From Mycolicibacterium sp. J2 (GTDB lineage Bacteria > Actinomycetota > Actinomycetes > Mycobacteriales > Mycobacteriaceae): 64,000 nucleotides of DNA. Below are positions 17,963 to 26,692 of the stretch, one piece after another. The notes beneath the pieces were generated by a model. It had not been told where the DNA came from, did not search any database, and saw nothing but the letters and a program-made list of their open reading frames with translations. The stretch is from assembly GCF_026240945.1 (NCBI RefSeq), contig NZ_JAPFPY010000034.1, positions 1 to 64,000 on the forward strand, written 5' to 3'. Position 1 is the stretch's first letter, and each line of letters begins with the position of its first letter. A program made the position numbers and the translations under genes.

Positions 17963-19180
17963 TCAGTGCCGCCCGGCGTACAGTTCCGCCGGCCGGAAGT
18001 CGGGCTGAGAGGCACGCGGGTCTGCGGAGGCGCGCAGGATGGGGAAGACCGCCGCACGCATGTCGGCTTCATAGACCGCGATGCCGTCGAGCACGCCGGT
18101 CTCCCCCGCGGCGATGCGCGCCAGTACGGCGGTCAGCGCGGCCGCGTCCCGCAGTGCGCTGTTGGCGCCTGCACCGAAGCTGGGGGGCATGGCGTGGATC
18201 GCGTCACCGAGCAGCGTGACCCTGCTCGTGGGCCAGGGGTCGATCGGGTCCAGCCGGCGCACCCACGAACTGAACAGCGTGGAGACCTCGACGTTTTCGA
18301 CGAGTTCCACCAAGCCCGGATGCCACCCGCGCACCGCGGCCCGCATAACGGAGTAGAGCTGTTCGGAGCTGGCCGTCCGCAAGTCGAAGCCGTCGGACAG
18401 CAGCGGGCTGCCTGGGTCGAAACCGAGGTTCACCATCATGTAGGGCCCGACGGGATCGATATCGGCACCGGGCGCGAGCTCTGCGACCGCCTCCGCGACG
18501 GGACGGCGCGGTTGATAGGCGCCGTAGGCGAACCGAATACCGTCCGGGCCATGGGCACCGGCGAAGCCGTCGAACAACGCCTCTGGCAGCTTGGCGATCA
18601 GGTCCTCGGTGAGGGGCGCCCGCCCGGCCATGCCGCGCATTCCCGTGTCGATGAGCTCCACATCAGGGAACAGTTGACGGCGGATCGCGGAGTTGATGCC
18701 GTCGGCGGCAACCAGCACGTCGCCGACGGCGGCGGTTCCGTCGGCAAACGTCACCCGTACCCCGTGGTCGTCGGCGTCGAACCCGGTGACGGTACGCCCG
18801 TAGTACAGGATGCCGTCCAGTCCGACCGCCAGAATCTGACGCAGCGTGCGGCGGTTGACCGCCGTGTGCGGGCGTTGCGGGTCATTGGGTGGCCCGATGT
18901 GGGGGCGGGTGCCCAATTCGCGGCCCTGATCGTCGAGTTGCACCATCAACTCGCGCCGCGGGTTGGTCCGAGAGGTCTGTACGTAGAGTTCATACAGGTT
19001 GTCTGGCAGGCACTCTCGCAACGCTGCACCTCCAGTGGCGTTCATGTGCAGCCGGTACCCGGCTTGCACGATGCCAGGGGCACTCTCGAACACCGCGCAA
19101 TCCACACCTGCCTTGCGCAGTCCTTGCGCCAGGCACAGTCCACCGATTCCGCCACCGGCGATCAAGACGCGCAATGACAT
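17963..19180 (-). CDS. FAD-dependent aromatic-ring-type monooxygenase
   Basis: 405 residues of the PHBH/UbiH class. The dinucleotide motif GGGIGG is at residues 9-14, the second FAD motif reads LLGDAIHAMPPSFGAGAN near residue 325, and a DG motif (VAADGINS) lies near 165. Uses NAD(P)H and O2 to hydroxylate an aromatic or unsaturated substrate. The gene is divergent from a LysR gene, the usual layout for inducible degradative oxygenases, and is followed by an alpha/beta hydrolase. The substrate is not predictable. Confidence 0.85.
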   Translation of the reverse strand: MSLRVLIAGGGIGGLCLAQGLRKAGVDCAVFESAPGIVQAGYRLHMNATGGAALRECLPDNLYELYVQTSRTNPRRELMVQLDDQGRELGTRPHIGPPNDPQRPHTAVNRRTLRQILAVGLDGILYYGRTVTGFDADDHGVRVTFADGTAAVGDVLVAADGINSAIRRQLFPDVELIDTGMRGMAGRAPLTEDLIAKLPEALFDGFAGAHGPDGIRFAYGAYQPRRPVAEAVAELAPGADIDPVGPYMMVNLGFDPGSPLLSDGFDLRTASSEQLYSVMRAAVRGWHPGLVELVENVEVSTLFSSWVRRLDPIDPWPTSRVTLLGDAIHAMPPSFGAGANSALRDAAALTAVLARIAAGETGVLDGIAVYEADMRAAVFPILRASADPRASQPDFRPAELYAGRH

Positions 19181-19360
19181 GTCGTACCTCCTGGGGCGGT
19201 CGTGTGCAGCCCACCTCTGCCGATGGGGGCGACGGATGGTCCATGAGTAACCGAGCAGACCGAACCGTCACCAACAACTTTGCGCCGAGCACAGCCATCG
19301 GGGAAGACGAGATTGCCGATGAGCGGTATAGATGAAGCTGATACCTAAAGGGGGCTACCG

Positions 19361-20325
19361 GTGGCCATCGACTTGAACCTGTCGTCGCGCTCGACGCGCT
19401 GCTGCAGGAACGCAGCGTGACCCGGGCCGCCCAGCGGCTCGGTCTGAGCCAACCGTCGCTGAGCGCCTCACTGGCCCGGCTCCGCAGGCACTTCGACGAT
19501 GAACTACTCAGCCGCGTGGGCAACGCCTACGAACTCACCGCGTTGGGCGAGCGTCTTGTCGAACAGACCGGCCAGGCGTTGGCTGCGACGGACCGCGTCC
19601 TGCAGACCCGCCCGACCTTCGACCCCGCCCACTCCGACCACGAATTCACCATCGTCGTGGCTGACTGCCACATGCCGGTCTTCGGCAGAGTGCTGGCCGA
19701 CCTGCTCGCCGAGGAAGCCCCCAACGTGCGCGTCACGTTCCATCACAGCAACCCCCACTACATCAATGCCGCATCTGAGCACCTCCGCACCATAGACGCC
19801 ATCGTGCTGCCCCAAGGCATGCTGGCCAACATGCCGACCCTGCAGCTCTATCGCGATCGCCTGGCGTGTGTGGTGGCCCGCGAAACTGCCGACCAGCCCT
19901 TGACCAAGGACACGCTCAGTCGCCGGCCTTGGGTGGTTGCGTATGCTCACCCCACGTCCATGCAGTCGCCGATGCCGAAGCTACTCGCGGAGGGCGTAAC
20001 CATCCGCGCCGCCATCACCACCGAGGACTTCCTAGCGGTGCCCCACCTCATCACGGGAACGGATCGCATCGGCCTGATGCCTCTGCGAGTCGCGCAACTC
20101 GAAGCAGCCAGACACGACATCGCTGTCATGGAAACACCATTCGAACTGGGCTACCTCGTCGAATCACTGTGGTGGCATCCCATCAACGAGCGCGATCCTG
20201 CCCACATCTGGCTGCGCCACCTCGCCGCACGGGCCGGACAGATCATCGACGCCCACCCGCCGGGACAGCACATCACGCTCGGAGATGCGTCGGTCGGGCC
20301 AAGGATGCTAGGGCCTGTTCGATGA
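19361..20325 (+). CDS. LysR-family regulator with probable frameshift near the start
   Basis: The intact frame begins only at GTG 19417 (302 residues, opening in RSVTRAAQRLGLSQPSLS), which lacks the first helix of the LysR winged HTH. That helix is encoded just upstream in another frame: GTG 19361, preceded by AAAGGGGG, reads VAIDLN, and a one-base deletion around 19380 separates it from VVALDALLQER. So the gene is either frameshifted or there is a sequence error. The effector domain looks complete and ends near residue 300. It should control the divergent FAD monooxygenase/hydrolase pair. Confidence 0.65.
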
Positions 20326-20425
20326 GCGTCCGGCGGTCAACCACAAGCGCCGCGGAGCGCGCCTACATGTCAAGGCCGTTTCGCCACGCATGCAGGCCGG
20401 CGTCCTCGGCGCGGCCGATGATCGC

Positions 20426-21487
20426 TCACGCGCTGAACACGTTGTGTGCGTTCGACTTCCCGTTCGAAGACGGTCTGGCCGATAGCGTCAGGGCGCGATA
20501 CGTCCGGGGACTAATCCCTTTCCACCGCCGGAAGGCTTGCGAGAAACTCGATACCTCCTGATAGCCGAGCCGACGTGATACCTCGGCTACCGGTAACCCG
20601 TTGGCCAGGAACGCCTCCGCGAATCCCTCGCGAATCTCCTCTAGAAGCGCACGGAACGTCGTGCCCTCCGCTGACAGCCGCTGCCGCAGCGTCCGGTCGC
20701 TGATGTTGAGGCGGACGGCCACCGCACGGGCGTCCGGCGGGTCAGCCACGGAGGCGGCCAACAAGTCCCGCACCTGACGGCTCACCCCGATCCGGGTCTG
20801 ACGGTGATTGAGCAGCGCATCGCACTGCGCCATGGCCAGCTGCTGGATGCGCTGATTCGCCGGCGGTAGGGGCAGGTCGAGCAGGTCGTTGTCGGTAATG
20901 ATGGCCGACTCGGGTGCGTCGAACACCGGACGCACGCCGAATGCCTCCTGATACCGGCTGATGGAGCGGGGCGCGGGGAAGCCGAACTGGACGGCCAGCG
21001 GCGGCGGGTCGGGGAAGATCTCGCGCTGCAGGCAGCGCACACCCGCGATGTCGCGCTCGACGACGAAGCGGCGCAGCGGTGCGGGAATATCGGTCGCGCC
21101 GAAGACAAAACGGGTCTCCAGCGGCCCGGACCGCGGGCTGACGGTACTGAAGGCGAAGGTCAGGCTCAGGGAGCTGAGCACCAGGTCGACCGCTGAGCGA
21201 ACGGTGGTGCTGCTCATCACGGCGAATGCGAACGCCCCGTAGGAAGGTAGATCGAATCGCAACCCCGCCTCTACTCCGAGCCCCTCCGGGCTACCCAGCG
21301 CTGCAACGATATTGGTGACGACCGAGAACTCCTGGCGGGCGGTGATCTGGGTTCGGGGATCAGACAGCAGAGCCGCCGTCAGTCCGGTATCCCGAAGAGC
21401 CACGTCGGCGGACACCCCGTGATCGCGGGCCAGGTCGACCATGACCTGAGCGCCCGCTGCCGTCCGGGCCATGTCCCACACCACCAT
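20426..21487 (-). CDS. AraC-family regulator with VirS/ArgR-type N-terminal domain
   Basis: About 353 residues from ATG 21487 (MVVWDMARTAAG); a longer frame runs to 21580 but would cross the divergent gene. Residues about 10-200 are the 'arabinose-binding domain of AraC' type found in VirS and OruR. The C-terminal HTH pair ends YQEVSSFSQAFRRWKGISPRTYR. It lies divergent from a GMC oxidoreductase and SDR operon and is probably its regulator. A second VirS-type regulator is encoded at 25544-26599. Confidence 0.82.
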   Translation of the reverse strand: MVVWDMARTAAGAQVMVDLARDHGVSADVALRDTGLTAALLSDPRTQITARQEFSVVTNIVAALGSPEGLGVEAGLRFDLPSYGAFAFAVMSSTTVRSAVDLVLSSLSLTFAFSTVSPRSGPLETRFVFGATDIPAPLRRFVVERDIAGVRCLQREIFPDPPPLAVQFGFPAPRSISRYQEAFGVRPVFDAPESAIITDNDLLDLPLPPANQRIQQLAMAQCDALLNHRQTRIGVSRQVRDLLAASVADPPDARAVAVRLNISDRTLRQRLSAEGTTFRALLEEIREGFAEAFLANGLPVAEVSRRLGYQEVSSFSQAFRRWKGISPRTYRALTLSARPSSNGKSNAHNVFSA

Positions 21488-21608
21488 GTCATCGCCGAAT
21501 CTAGTAACTTTTGGGCCGCTGCACACCTGTATCGACGCGACCGGGCCACCTACTGTCGAGGCAACCGAGCCCACCTGCACGAATCTGCCCGAACGAAAGG
21601 CCTCGACG

Positions 21609-23201
21609 TTGGCGCCGCGAGCATCGGAGAACCACAGCTGGATTGTCGTCGGATCCGGCTTCGGCGGCAGTGTCGCCGCCCTGCGGCTGGCCGAGAAAGG
21701 CTACCGCGTGGACGTCCTCGAGCAGGGCCGCGACTTCGCCGACTCCGACTTCGCCCGCTCGTCCTACGACATCACCAAGTTACTGTGGGCCCCCAAGTTC
21801 GGGATGAAGGGAATCCTGGCGCTCACCCTGTTCCGGCACGTCTCGGTGCTCAGCGGCGTCGGGGTCGGCGGCGGGTCACTGGTATATGGCAACACCCTTT
21901 ACATACCGCATTCCGACGAGTTCTACCGGCACCCACAGTGGGGTGAGCTGGCCGATTGGCGCAGCGAGTTGGCACCGCACTTCGCGACCGCTCAGCAGAT
22001 GCTCGGCGCGGTCACCTGCACCTCGGAGGGACCCAGCGAGCAGATGATGCGAGCTGTCGCCGCGGAACTCGGCGTCGCCGAGGACTACCACCCGACCGAA
22101 GTCGGCGTGTTCCTGGGAACACCGGGCACCGTCGTTCCCGATCCGTACTTCGGTGGCAAGGGTCCCGACCGGGCGGGATGCATCCGCTGCGGACAGTGCA
22201 TGTTGGGCTGCCGGCACAACGCCAAGAACACCCTCACCAAGAACTACCTCCACCTCGCTCGGGGTCTCGGTGCCCGCATCCATGCCGAGCGGACCGTGAC
22301 CGATGTCCGCCCCGTCGGCGCAGCTGACGGATCGCAGGGCTACGTCGTCACCAGCGTCCGTACGGGACGCTGGCTGCGCCGGGACACTTACCGGCACGTC
22401 GCCGACGGCGTGGTGTTCGCCGGCGGGGCGCTGGGGACGACGAAGCTGCTGCACGCGCTCAAGCGGTCCGGCTCGCTGCCCGCGCTGTCGCCCCGCGTCG
22501 GCGATACCGTGCGCACCAACAGCGAGGCCATCGTCGCCGCGACCGCGGGCCGGCGCACCGCTGACGTGCGCGCCGAAATTGCCATCACCTCCAGCGTCCA
22601 CCCCGACGAGCACACGCACTTCACAAACAACACCTACGGCGTGGGCGGCGACCTGGTGGGGCTCATCTTCGGCCCGCTCACCGGCGGGCGGGCGCGGCCG
22701 TGGAAATTCGTGGGCGGCATCCTGCGTCATCCGGGCCGTTGGCTCAACCCATTTCGGGTGCGTGGATGGTCCCGGCGCACGGTCATCTTCACCGTCATGC
22801 AGAGCCTCGACTCGTCGTTGCGCCTGCGGCCGGCGCGCCTGAGTTCCCGGCTGGTGTCCTCGATAGCCGACGGTCCCCCGCCCAGCAGTTACCTGCCCAT
22901 TGCTAACACGGTGGCAGCCACCGCCGCACGTATCCTCGACGGATACGCCCAGTCCTCGACGACGGAATCCCTTGCCGGAGCACCGACCACCGCGCACATC
23001 CTCGGCGGTGCGGTCATCGGGGCCGATCCCGAGCACGGCGTCGTCGATCGGCATCACCGTGTTTTCGGCTATCAGAACCTACTTATCACAGACGGCTCCA
23101 CGATCCCCGCCAACGTCGGGGTCAACCCGAGTCTGACCATCACCGCGATGGCCGAAGAAGCGCTCACCCACGTCCCGGCGCGCGTAAGAATCCGCTCATG
23201 A
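21609..23201 (+). CDS. GMC oxidoreductase, cholesterol-oxidase-like
   Basis: About 530 residues. The FAD motif GSGFGGS occurs early, the VGGGSLVYGNT loop near residue 85 of this start, and the C-terminal NVGVNPSLTITAMAEEA segment is characteristic. A CIRCGQCMLGCRHNAKNTL cysteine-rich segment is shared with mycobacterial ChoD-type enzymes. An open frame extends to ATG 21471, but this ATG overlaps the AraC start. TTG 21609, with GAAAGG nine bases before it, places the FAD motif at the usual distance and leaves a 120-bp divergent promoter. Likely oxidises a sterol or similar hydroxyl group. Confidence 0.82.
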   Translation: MAPRASENHSWIVVGSGFGGSVAALRLAEKGYRVDVLEQGRDFADSDFARSSYDITKLLWAPKFGMKGILALTLFRHVSVLSGVGVGGGSLVYGNTLYIPHSDEFYRHPQWGELADWRSELAPHFATAQQMLGAVTCTSEGPSEQMMRAVAAELGVAEDYHPTEVGVFLGTPGTVVPDPYFGGKGPDRAGCIRCGQCMLGCRHNAKNTLTKNYLHLARGLGARIHAERTVTDVRPVGAADGSQGYVVTSVRTGRWLRRDTYRHVADGVVFAGGALGTTKLLHALKRSGSLPALSPRVGDTVRTNSEAIVAATAGRRTADVRAEIAITSSVHPDEHTHFTNNTYGVGGDLVGLIFGPLTGGRARPWKFVGGILRHPGRWLNPFRVRGWSRRTVIFTVMQSLDSSLRLRPARLSSRLVSSIADGPPPSSYLPIANTVAATAARILDGYAQSSTTESLAGAPTTAHILGGAVIGADPEHGVVDRHHRVFGYQNLLITDGSTIPANVGVNPSLTITAMAEEALTHVPARVRIRS

Positions 23202-24010
23202 GTGGTTTCGGACCAACGACCCACACGCTCGTCACGGGTGGATCATCTGGCCTTGGCCTGGAGATTGCCCGCCAAATCGTCACCCGCGGTGGCGTGGTGA
23301 CGCTGCTGGCCAGGGACCAGTCGCGCCTGGACGACGCGGCGGGAGTGCTGCGCCGCGAGACTCCGGACGCCCGGGTCGGCACGCTCAGCGTCGACATCCG
23401 CGACGCCGATGCGGTCGAGCGGGCGATCACCGACCTCGGCCGGACGTACAGCCATCTCGACACCGTCATCAACTCGGCTGGGATCCTCATCGAGGGTCGA
23501 TTCGAGCGTATACGGCCCGAGGACTTCCGTACCGTGATGGACATCAATCTGCACGGGACGGTCAACGTGTGTCGCGCTGCGGTTCCCCTCCTGCACACCA
23601 GTGGCGGGACCGTGGTCAACGTTGCGTCGGTGGCCGGTCTCACCGGCGTGTTTGGCTACACCGCGTACTGCTCGAGCAAGCATGCGCTGGTGGGTTTCAC
23701 CCGTGCGCTGTCGTTCGAGCTGGAACCGCAGCACATCCGGACCGTGTTGGTGTGCCCCGGCGAGTTCGACTCTCCGATGGTGGATGCACTCGATGCCACC
23801 CGCACCCCTGAGAACCGGGCGCACACCCTCACCATCCCGAAGCTGTCGGTCCACCAGATCGCGGCCGAGACCCTCGCCGGGGTGCAGGCCGGGCGGCGCA
23901 CCATCGTTCCGGGCCGACGGACTCGCGCCATCGTCCTCGCGAATCGTTACGCACCCCGCATCGCAGACGCCGTCGCGCGCCGGCGTATCGCCGGCGCGCG
24001 CGGCACCTGA
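23198..24010 (+). CDS. Short-chain dehydrogenase/reductase
   Basis: 270 residues; the cofactor motif TGGSSGLG is at 13-20, NSAG near 90, and the catalytic Ser-Tyr-Lys set is in NVASVAGLTGVFGYTAYCSSK. The start overlaps the GMC stop as ATGA, indicating translational coupling. The C-terminal extension is basic, as in membrane-associated steroid/lipid SDRs. Probably acts on the same substrate chain as the GMC oxidase; the exact alcohol or ketone is unknown. Confidence 0.85.
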   Translation: MSGFGPTTHTLVTGGSSGLGLEIARQIVTRGGVVTLLARDQSRLDDAAGVLRRETPDARVGTLSVDIRDADAVERAITDLGRTYSHLDTVINSAGILIEGRFERIRPEDFRTVMDINLHGTVNVCRAAVPLLHTSGGTVVNVASVAGLTGVFGYTAYCSSKHALVGFTRALSFELEPQHIRTVLVCPGEFDSPMVDALDATRTPENRAHTLTIPKLSVHQIAAETLAGVQAGRRTIVPGRRTRAIVLANRYAPRIADAVARRRIAGARGT

Positions 24011-24050
24011 ACTCCTCGGAACGGAGCCCATCGATGAACGGAGAACCGCA

Positions 24051-24509
24051 GTGACCGACGACGTCCTGGCCGGCACCGCGTCGCTGGCGGACATCGCCGC
24101 GGCCTTCCGCGCCGCACGCGACCCCGACATCGCGATGCTGTCCGGAAGACACCGCGCGACGTTGCTCGGCCCCGCCTGGCTGCGCCTCACCGGAATGCCG
24201 AACTGGTATGGCAAGTCGTTCCAATCATCCTCGCACGACGGCATTCTGGACGGCGTGAACCTGCTGCGGCGCAACGGCGAGATCCAGGAATCCATCCCGA
24301 TGACGGCGTTCGTCGAGGTGTCGCCGTACGACGACCGGCCCGCATTGGTGGTCCGGTATCCGGCGTCGGCCCGCTTGCCGTGGCGCAACGCCACCGACCA
24401 CCTCAGGCCGCTGGGGTATGACGTGCTGCTCGGCCGCACCTTCGGGATACCGGCCACCCCCCGGGGTGGCGCACCGTTCCTGCTCCGGCGAATCGCGGGG
24501 CAGCCGTGA
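24051..24509 (+). CDS. Conserved hypothetical protein in the GMC/SDR operon
   Basis: 152 residues from GTG 24051 (MTDDVLAGTAS), with an ACGGAGA ribosome site upstream; the longer frame belongs to the shadow of the SDR gene. I do not recognise the family with confidence. The C-terminal half is rich in beta-strand patterns (IPMTAFVEVSPYDDRPALVVRYP) and ends GGAPFLLRRI. It has no signal peptide or membrane segment. It overlaps the following SDR gene by four bases (GTGA), so it belongs to the same operon and may be an accessory or binding protein. Confidence 0.65.
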   Translation: MTDDVLAGTASLADIAAAFRAARDPDIAMLSGRHRATLLGPAWLRLTGMPNWYGKSFQSSSHDGILDGVNLLRRNGEIQESIPMTAFVEVSPYDDRPALVVRYPASARLPWRNATDHLRPLGYDVLLGRTFGIPATPRGGAPFLLRRIAGQP

Positions 24510-25357
24510 CGCGGCATCGCATCGATCTCAACGGCGCCACGGTCGTGATCACCGGCGCGGCGGGCGGCATCGGGTCGGCAGTGGCCACGACTCTGCACCG
24601 TCGCGGCGCCCGGGTCGTCCTGGTGGATCTCAGCCAGGATGCCGTGGACTCGGTGGCCGCGGGGCTGAGTGCGCCCCGCACGCTGGCGATGAGCGCCGAC
24701 GTGACTGATAAGGACACGATGGCCGCCGTGGTAGCCGCGGCGCGGGACCGCTTCGGCGGAATAGACGTGGTGATCGCCAACGCTGGGATCTCCAGCGGGA
24801 ACGTCGCATTCACGGCGAGCACCGCGCCGGACGGCATCTTCGAACGGGTGTTGGCGGTGAATCTGTTCGGCGTGTGGAACACCGTGCGGGCAGCACTCCC
24901 GTCGATTCGGGAAGCCCGCGGCCACGTGCTGGTGACGTCCTCGACGTATGCCTACGTCAACGGCGCGGTCAACATTCCCTATGCGGCGTCGAAGGCGGCC
25001 GTCGAACAGATCGGCAGGTCTCTGCGGGTCGAGTTGGCGCCGCACGGCGCGAGTGCTGGAGTCCTGTACCCCGGTTGGGTCGCGACGCCGATCGCCGACG
25101 TCGCCTTCGGAGCCGACGATCTGGCGACCCAGTTGGTCGCGCGGGGTTTCCCAGGACCGCTGCACACCCCGGTTCAGGCAGAGGTCATCGCACGGGCGGT
25201 CGCACGGGGAATCGAGCGGCGTGCACCCAGCATCCAGGCACCGCGCCGTTGGGCGCCAGTGTCGGCATTGCGCGGGTTACTCAATCCGGTCATCGACGGG
25301 CGTTTGGCGCGAGATCCGGAGATGCACAGATTGATTCGTGAACTCGAACAGCGGTGA
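24506..25357 (+). CDS. Short-chain dehydrogenase/reductase
   Basis: 283 residues beginning at the GTG that overlaps the previous stop. NAD(P)-binding TGAAGGIG lies at residues 16-23, NAG in IANAG, and the catalytic residues in SSTYAYVNGAVNIPYAASK. The long C-terminal tail (PRRWAPVSALRGLLNPVID) is typical of mycobacterial SDRs similar to SadH, which is linked to lipid metabolism. It is the last gene of the GMC-SDR-hypothetical-SDR operon and is followed by about 185 bp before the convergent VirS-like gene. Confidence 0.85.
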   Translation: MTRHRIDLNGATVVITGAAGGIGSAVATTLHRRGARVVLVDLSQDAVDSVAAGLSAPRTLAMSADVTDKDTMAAVVAAARDRFGGIDVVIANAGISSGNVAFTASTAPDGIFERVLAVNLFGVWNTVRAALPSIREARGHVLVTSSTYAYVNGAVNIPYAASKAAVEQIGRSLRVELAPHGASAGVLYPGWVATPIADVAFGADDLATQLVARGFPGPLHTPVQAEVIARAVARGIERRAPSIQAPRRWAPVSALRGLLNPVIDGRLARDPEMHRLIRELEQR

Positions 25358-25543
25358 GGCCAGAGGGGGTTGAGCAATAGATCGCACCACCTGAACCATC
25401 CACCTACGGTGACTGGAGCAGCTGAATCGGTGAACTCGGTTGCAGTACTTCTTGCGCCACAACCGTTCATTGCCGGATAGCAATCTAGCGTGCCAGGGAT
25501 ATCGCGCATTCACGCCGACAAGGCGGTGACCCTTTGGTACGAG

Positions 25544-26599
25544 TCATCGAATTCCGTCGATGACGTTGCTTGATGTGCGGCGAGCCGCCTTCGAGGCGCG
25601 GCGTACGGCGGTGGGGGTGGTGTTCCACCACCGGCGGGCATTCCGGGACAATGACGCTTGCTCGGCCAATCCCACCAAACCGGCGACCTGACCCAAAGGG
25701 ATGTCTGTCGTTGTCAGCAGTTGTTCGGCCCGGGCGCGGCGCACGTCGTCGAGTATGTCGCCGAAACTTATTCCTTCAACGGCTAGTTGGCGCTGCAGCG
25801 TGCGGGGATGTACGACCAGCACTCGGGCGATTGCGCGAATGTCGACAGCCGAGGTGCCCAGCGACTGGGCGATGGCCGCGCGGACCATTCCGGTGATCTG
25901 AGGTTCACTCGGAGGCGCGAGGCGACGGAGCATGGCTACGGCGAGCTGCCGTATCTCTCGGTCGGGAGCCAAAACTGGCAGTGTTCGAGCGTCCTCGCTC
26001 ATCCTGAGAAGGGCTTGGGTGCCGCCAGCGTGCACCGGCACGCCGAAGAATCGCTCGTAGACTTCCAGCGGCGCGACCGGCGTGTAGGGCAATTCGATGC
26101 TGCGCAGACCGTAGGGACCGCCGACGACGGCGTGCGCGGCGCGGTGGAGAAATCCGAGGACGGTATCAGTGCCCTGGGTCGGGAAGTAACCCGGTACCGA
26201 AAGCTCGAGTCGAAGCGCGGCGACACCTGCCTCACCAAGGGGGTCGTCGCACATGCTGAGACGCATGCCTTTGCTGTGGATGAAAAGATATGCCACGGCG
26301 GCATCAATGGCCTCACCCATGGTTGCCGAATTCTGTGTGGCAAGGGCGAGTGGCCCAAGCAACCCGATGTCCTGACGCATAGCCACGCGAAGACCAAAGT
26401 CTGGGCAGGCCAAGTTGCGGGCGGCCAGCTCGTAGGCAGTACTCATCGCGGCGTCGTCAACGAAGAGCCCATCGGAGTCCAGCGCCTCCACGGGCAGCCC
26501 CGCATCGCGGGCGATACGGTCCGCGTCGCCCCCAAGCTCGGCGACCGTGGAGCGGAAACCCCGCAGTCCGCTCGACCGTATCGAAGCCACGGATAACAC
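25544..26599 (-). CDS. AraC-family regulator, VirS-like
   Basis: 351 residues beginning at a GTG. The N-terminal 200 residues are the VirS/ArgR-type ligand domain (DFGLRVAMRQDIGLLGPLALATQNSAT). The C-terminal HTH pair starts HPRTLQRQLAVEG and ends LAEQASLSRNARRWWNTTP. In M. tuberculosis VirS (Rv3082c) is divergent from the mymA operon, and here the divergent gene is a MymA/EthA-like monooxygenase, so functional equivalence is likely. A TGTC-N7-GACA box lies between the two genes and a near copy at 33.9 kb. Confidence 0.85.
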   Translation of the reverse strand: MLSVASIRSSGLRGFRSTVAELGGDADRIARDAGLPVEALDSDGLFVDDAAMSTAYELAARNLACPDFGLRVAMRQDIGLLGPLALATQNSATMGEAIDAAVAYLFIHSKGMRLSMCDDPLGEAGVAALRLELSVPGYFPTQGTDTVLGFLHRAAHAVVGGPYGLRSIELPYTPVAPLEVYERFFGVPVHAGGTQALLRMSEDARTLPVLAPDREIRQLAVAMLRRLAPPSEPQITGMVRAAIAQSLGTSAVDIRAIARVLVVHPRTLQRQLAVEGISFGDILDDVRRARAEQLLTTTDIPLGQVAGLVGLAEQASLSRNARRWWNTTPTAVRRASKAARRTSSNVIDGIR

Positions 26600-26621
26600 A
26601 GTGCCAGAACATCCGCACGAT

Positions 26622-26637
26622 TGTCACTAAAAGACAA
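26622..26637. promoter_or_regulatory. Candidate VirS-type operator, copy 1
   Basis: TGTCACTAAAAGACAA, containing the dyad TGTC-N7-GACA, lies 23 bp from the VirS-like start and 55 bp before the MymA-like ATG. A closely similar 16-mer (14 of 16 identical) followed by the same ATCTGT occurs at 33908. Its placement suggests control of both divergent genes. Function is inferred. Confidence 0.45.
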
Positions 26638-26692
26638 ATCTGTGTCATTGCGGGGAGAGACTTCGAGGGCGACGGCTGAGAGTCTTAGCACC

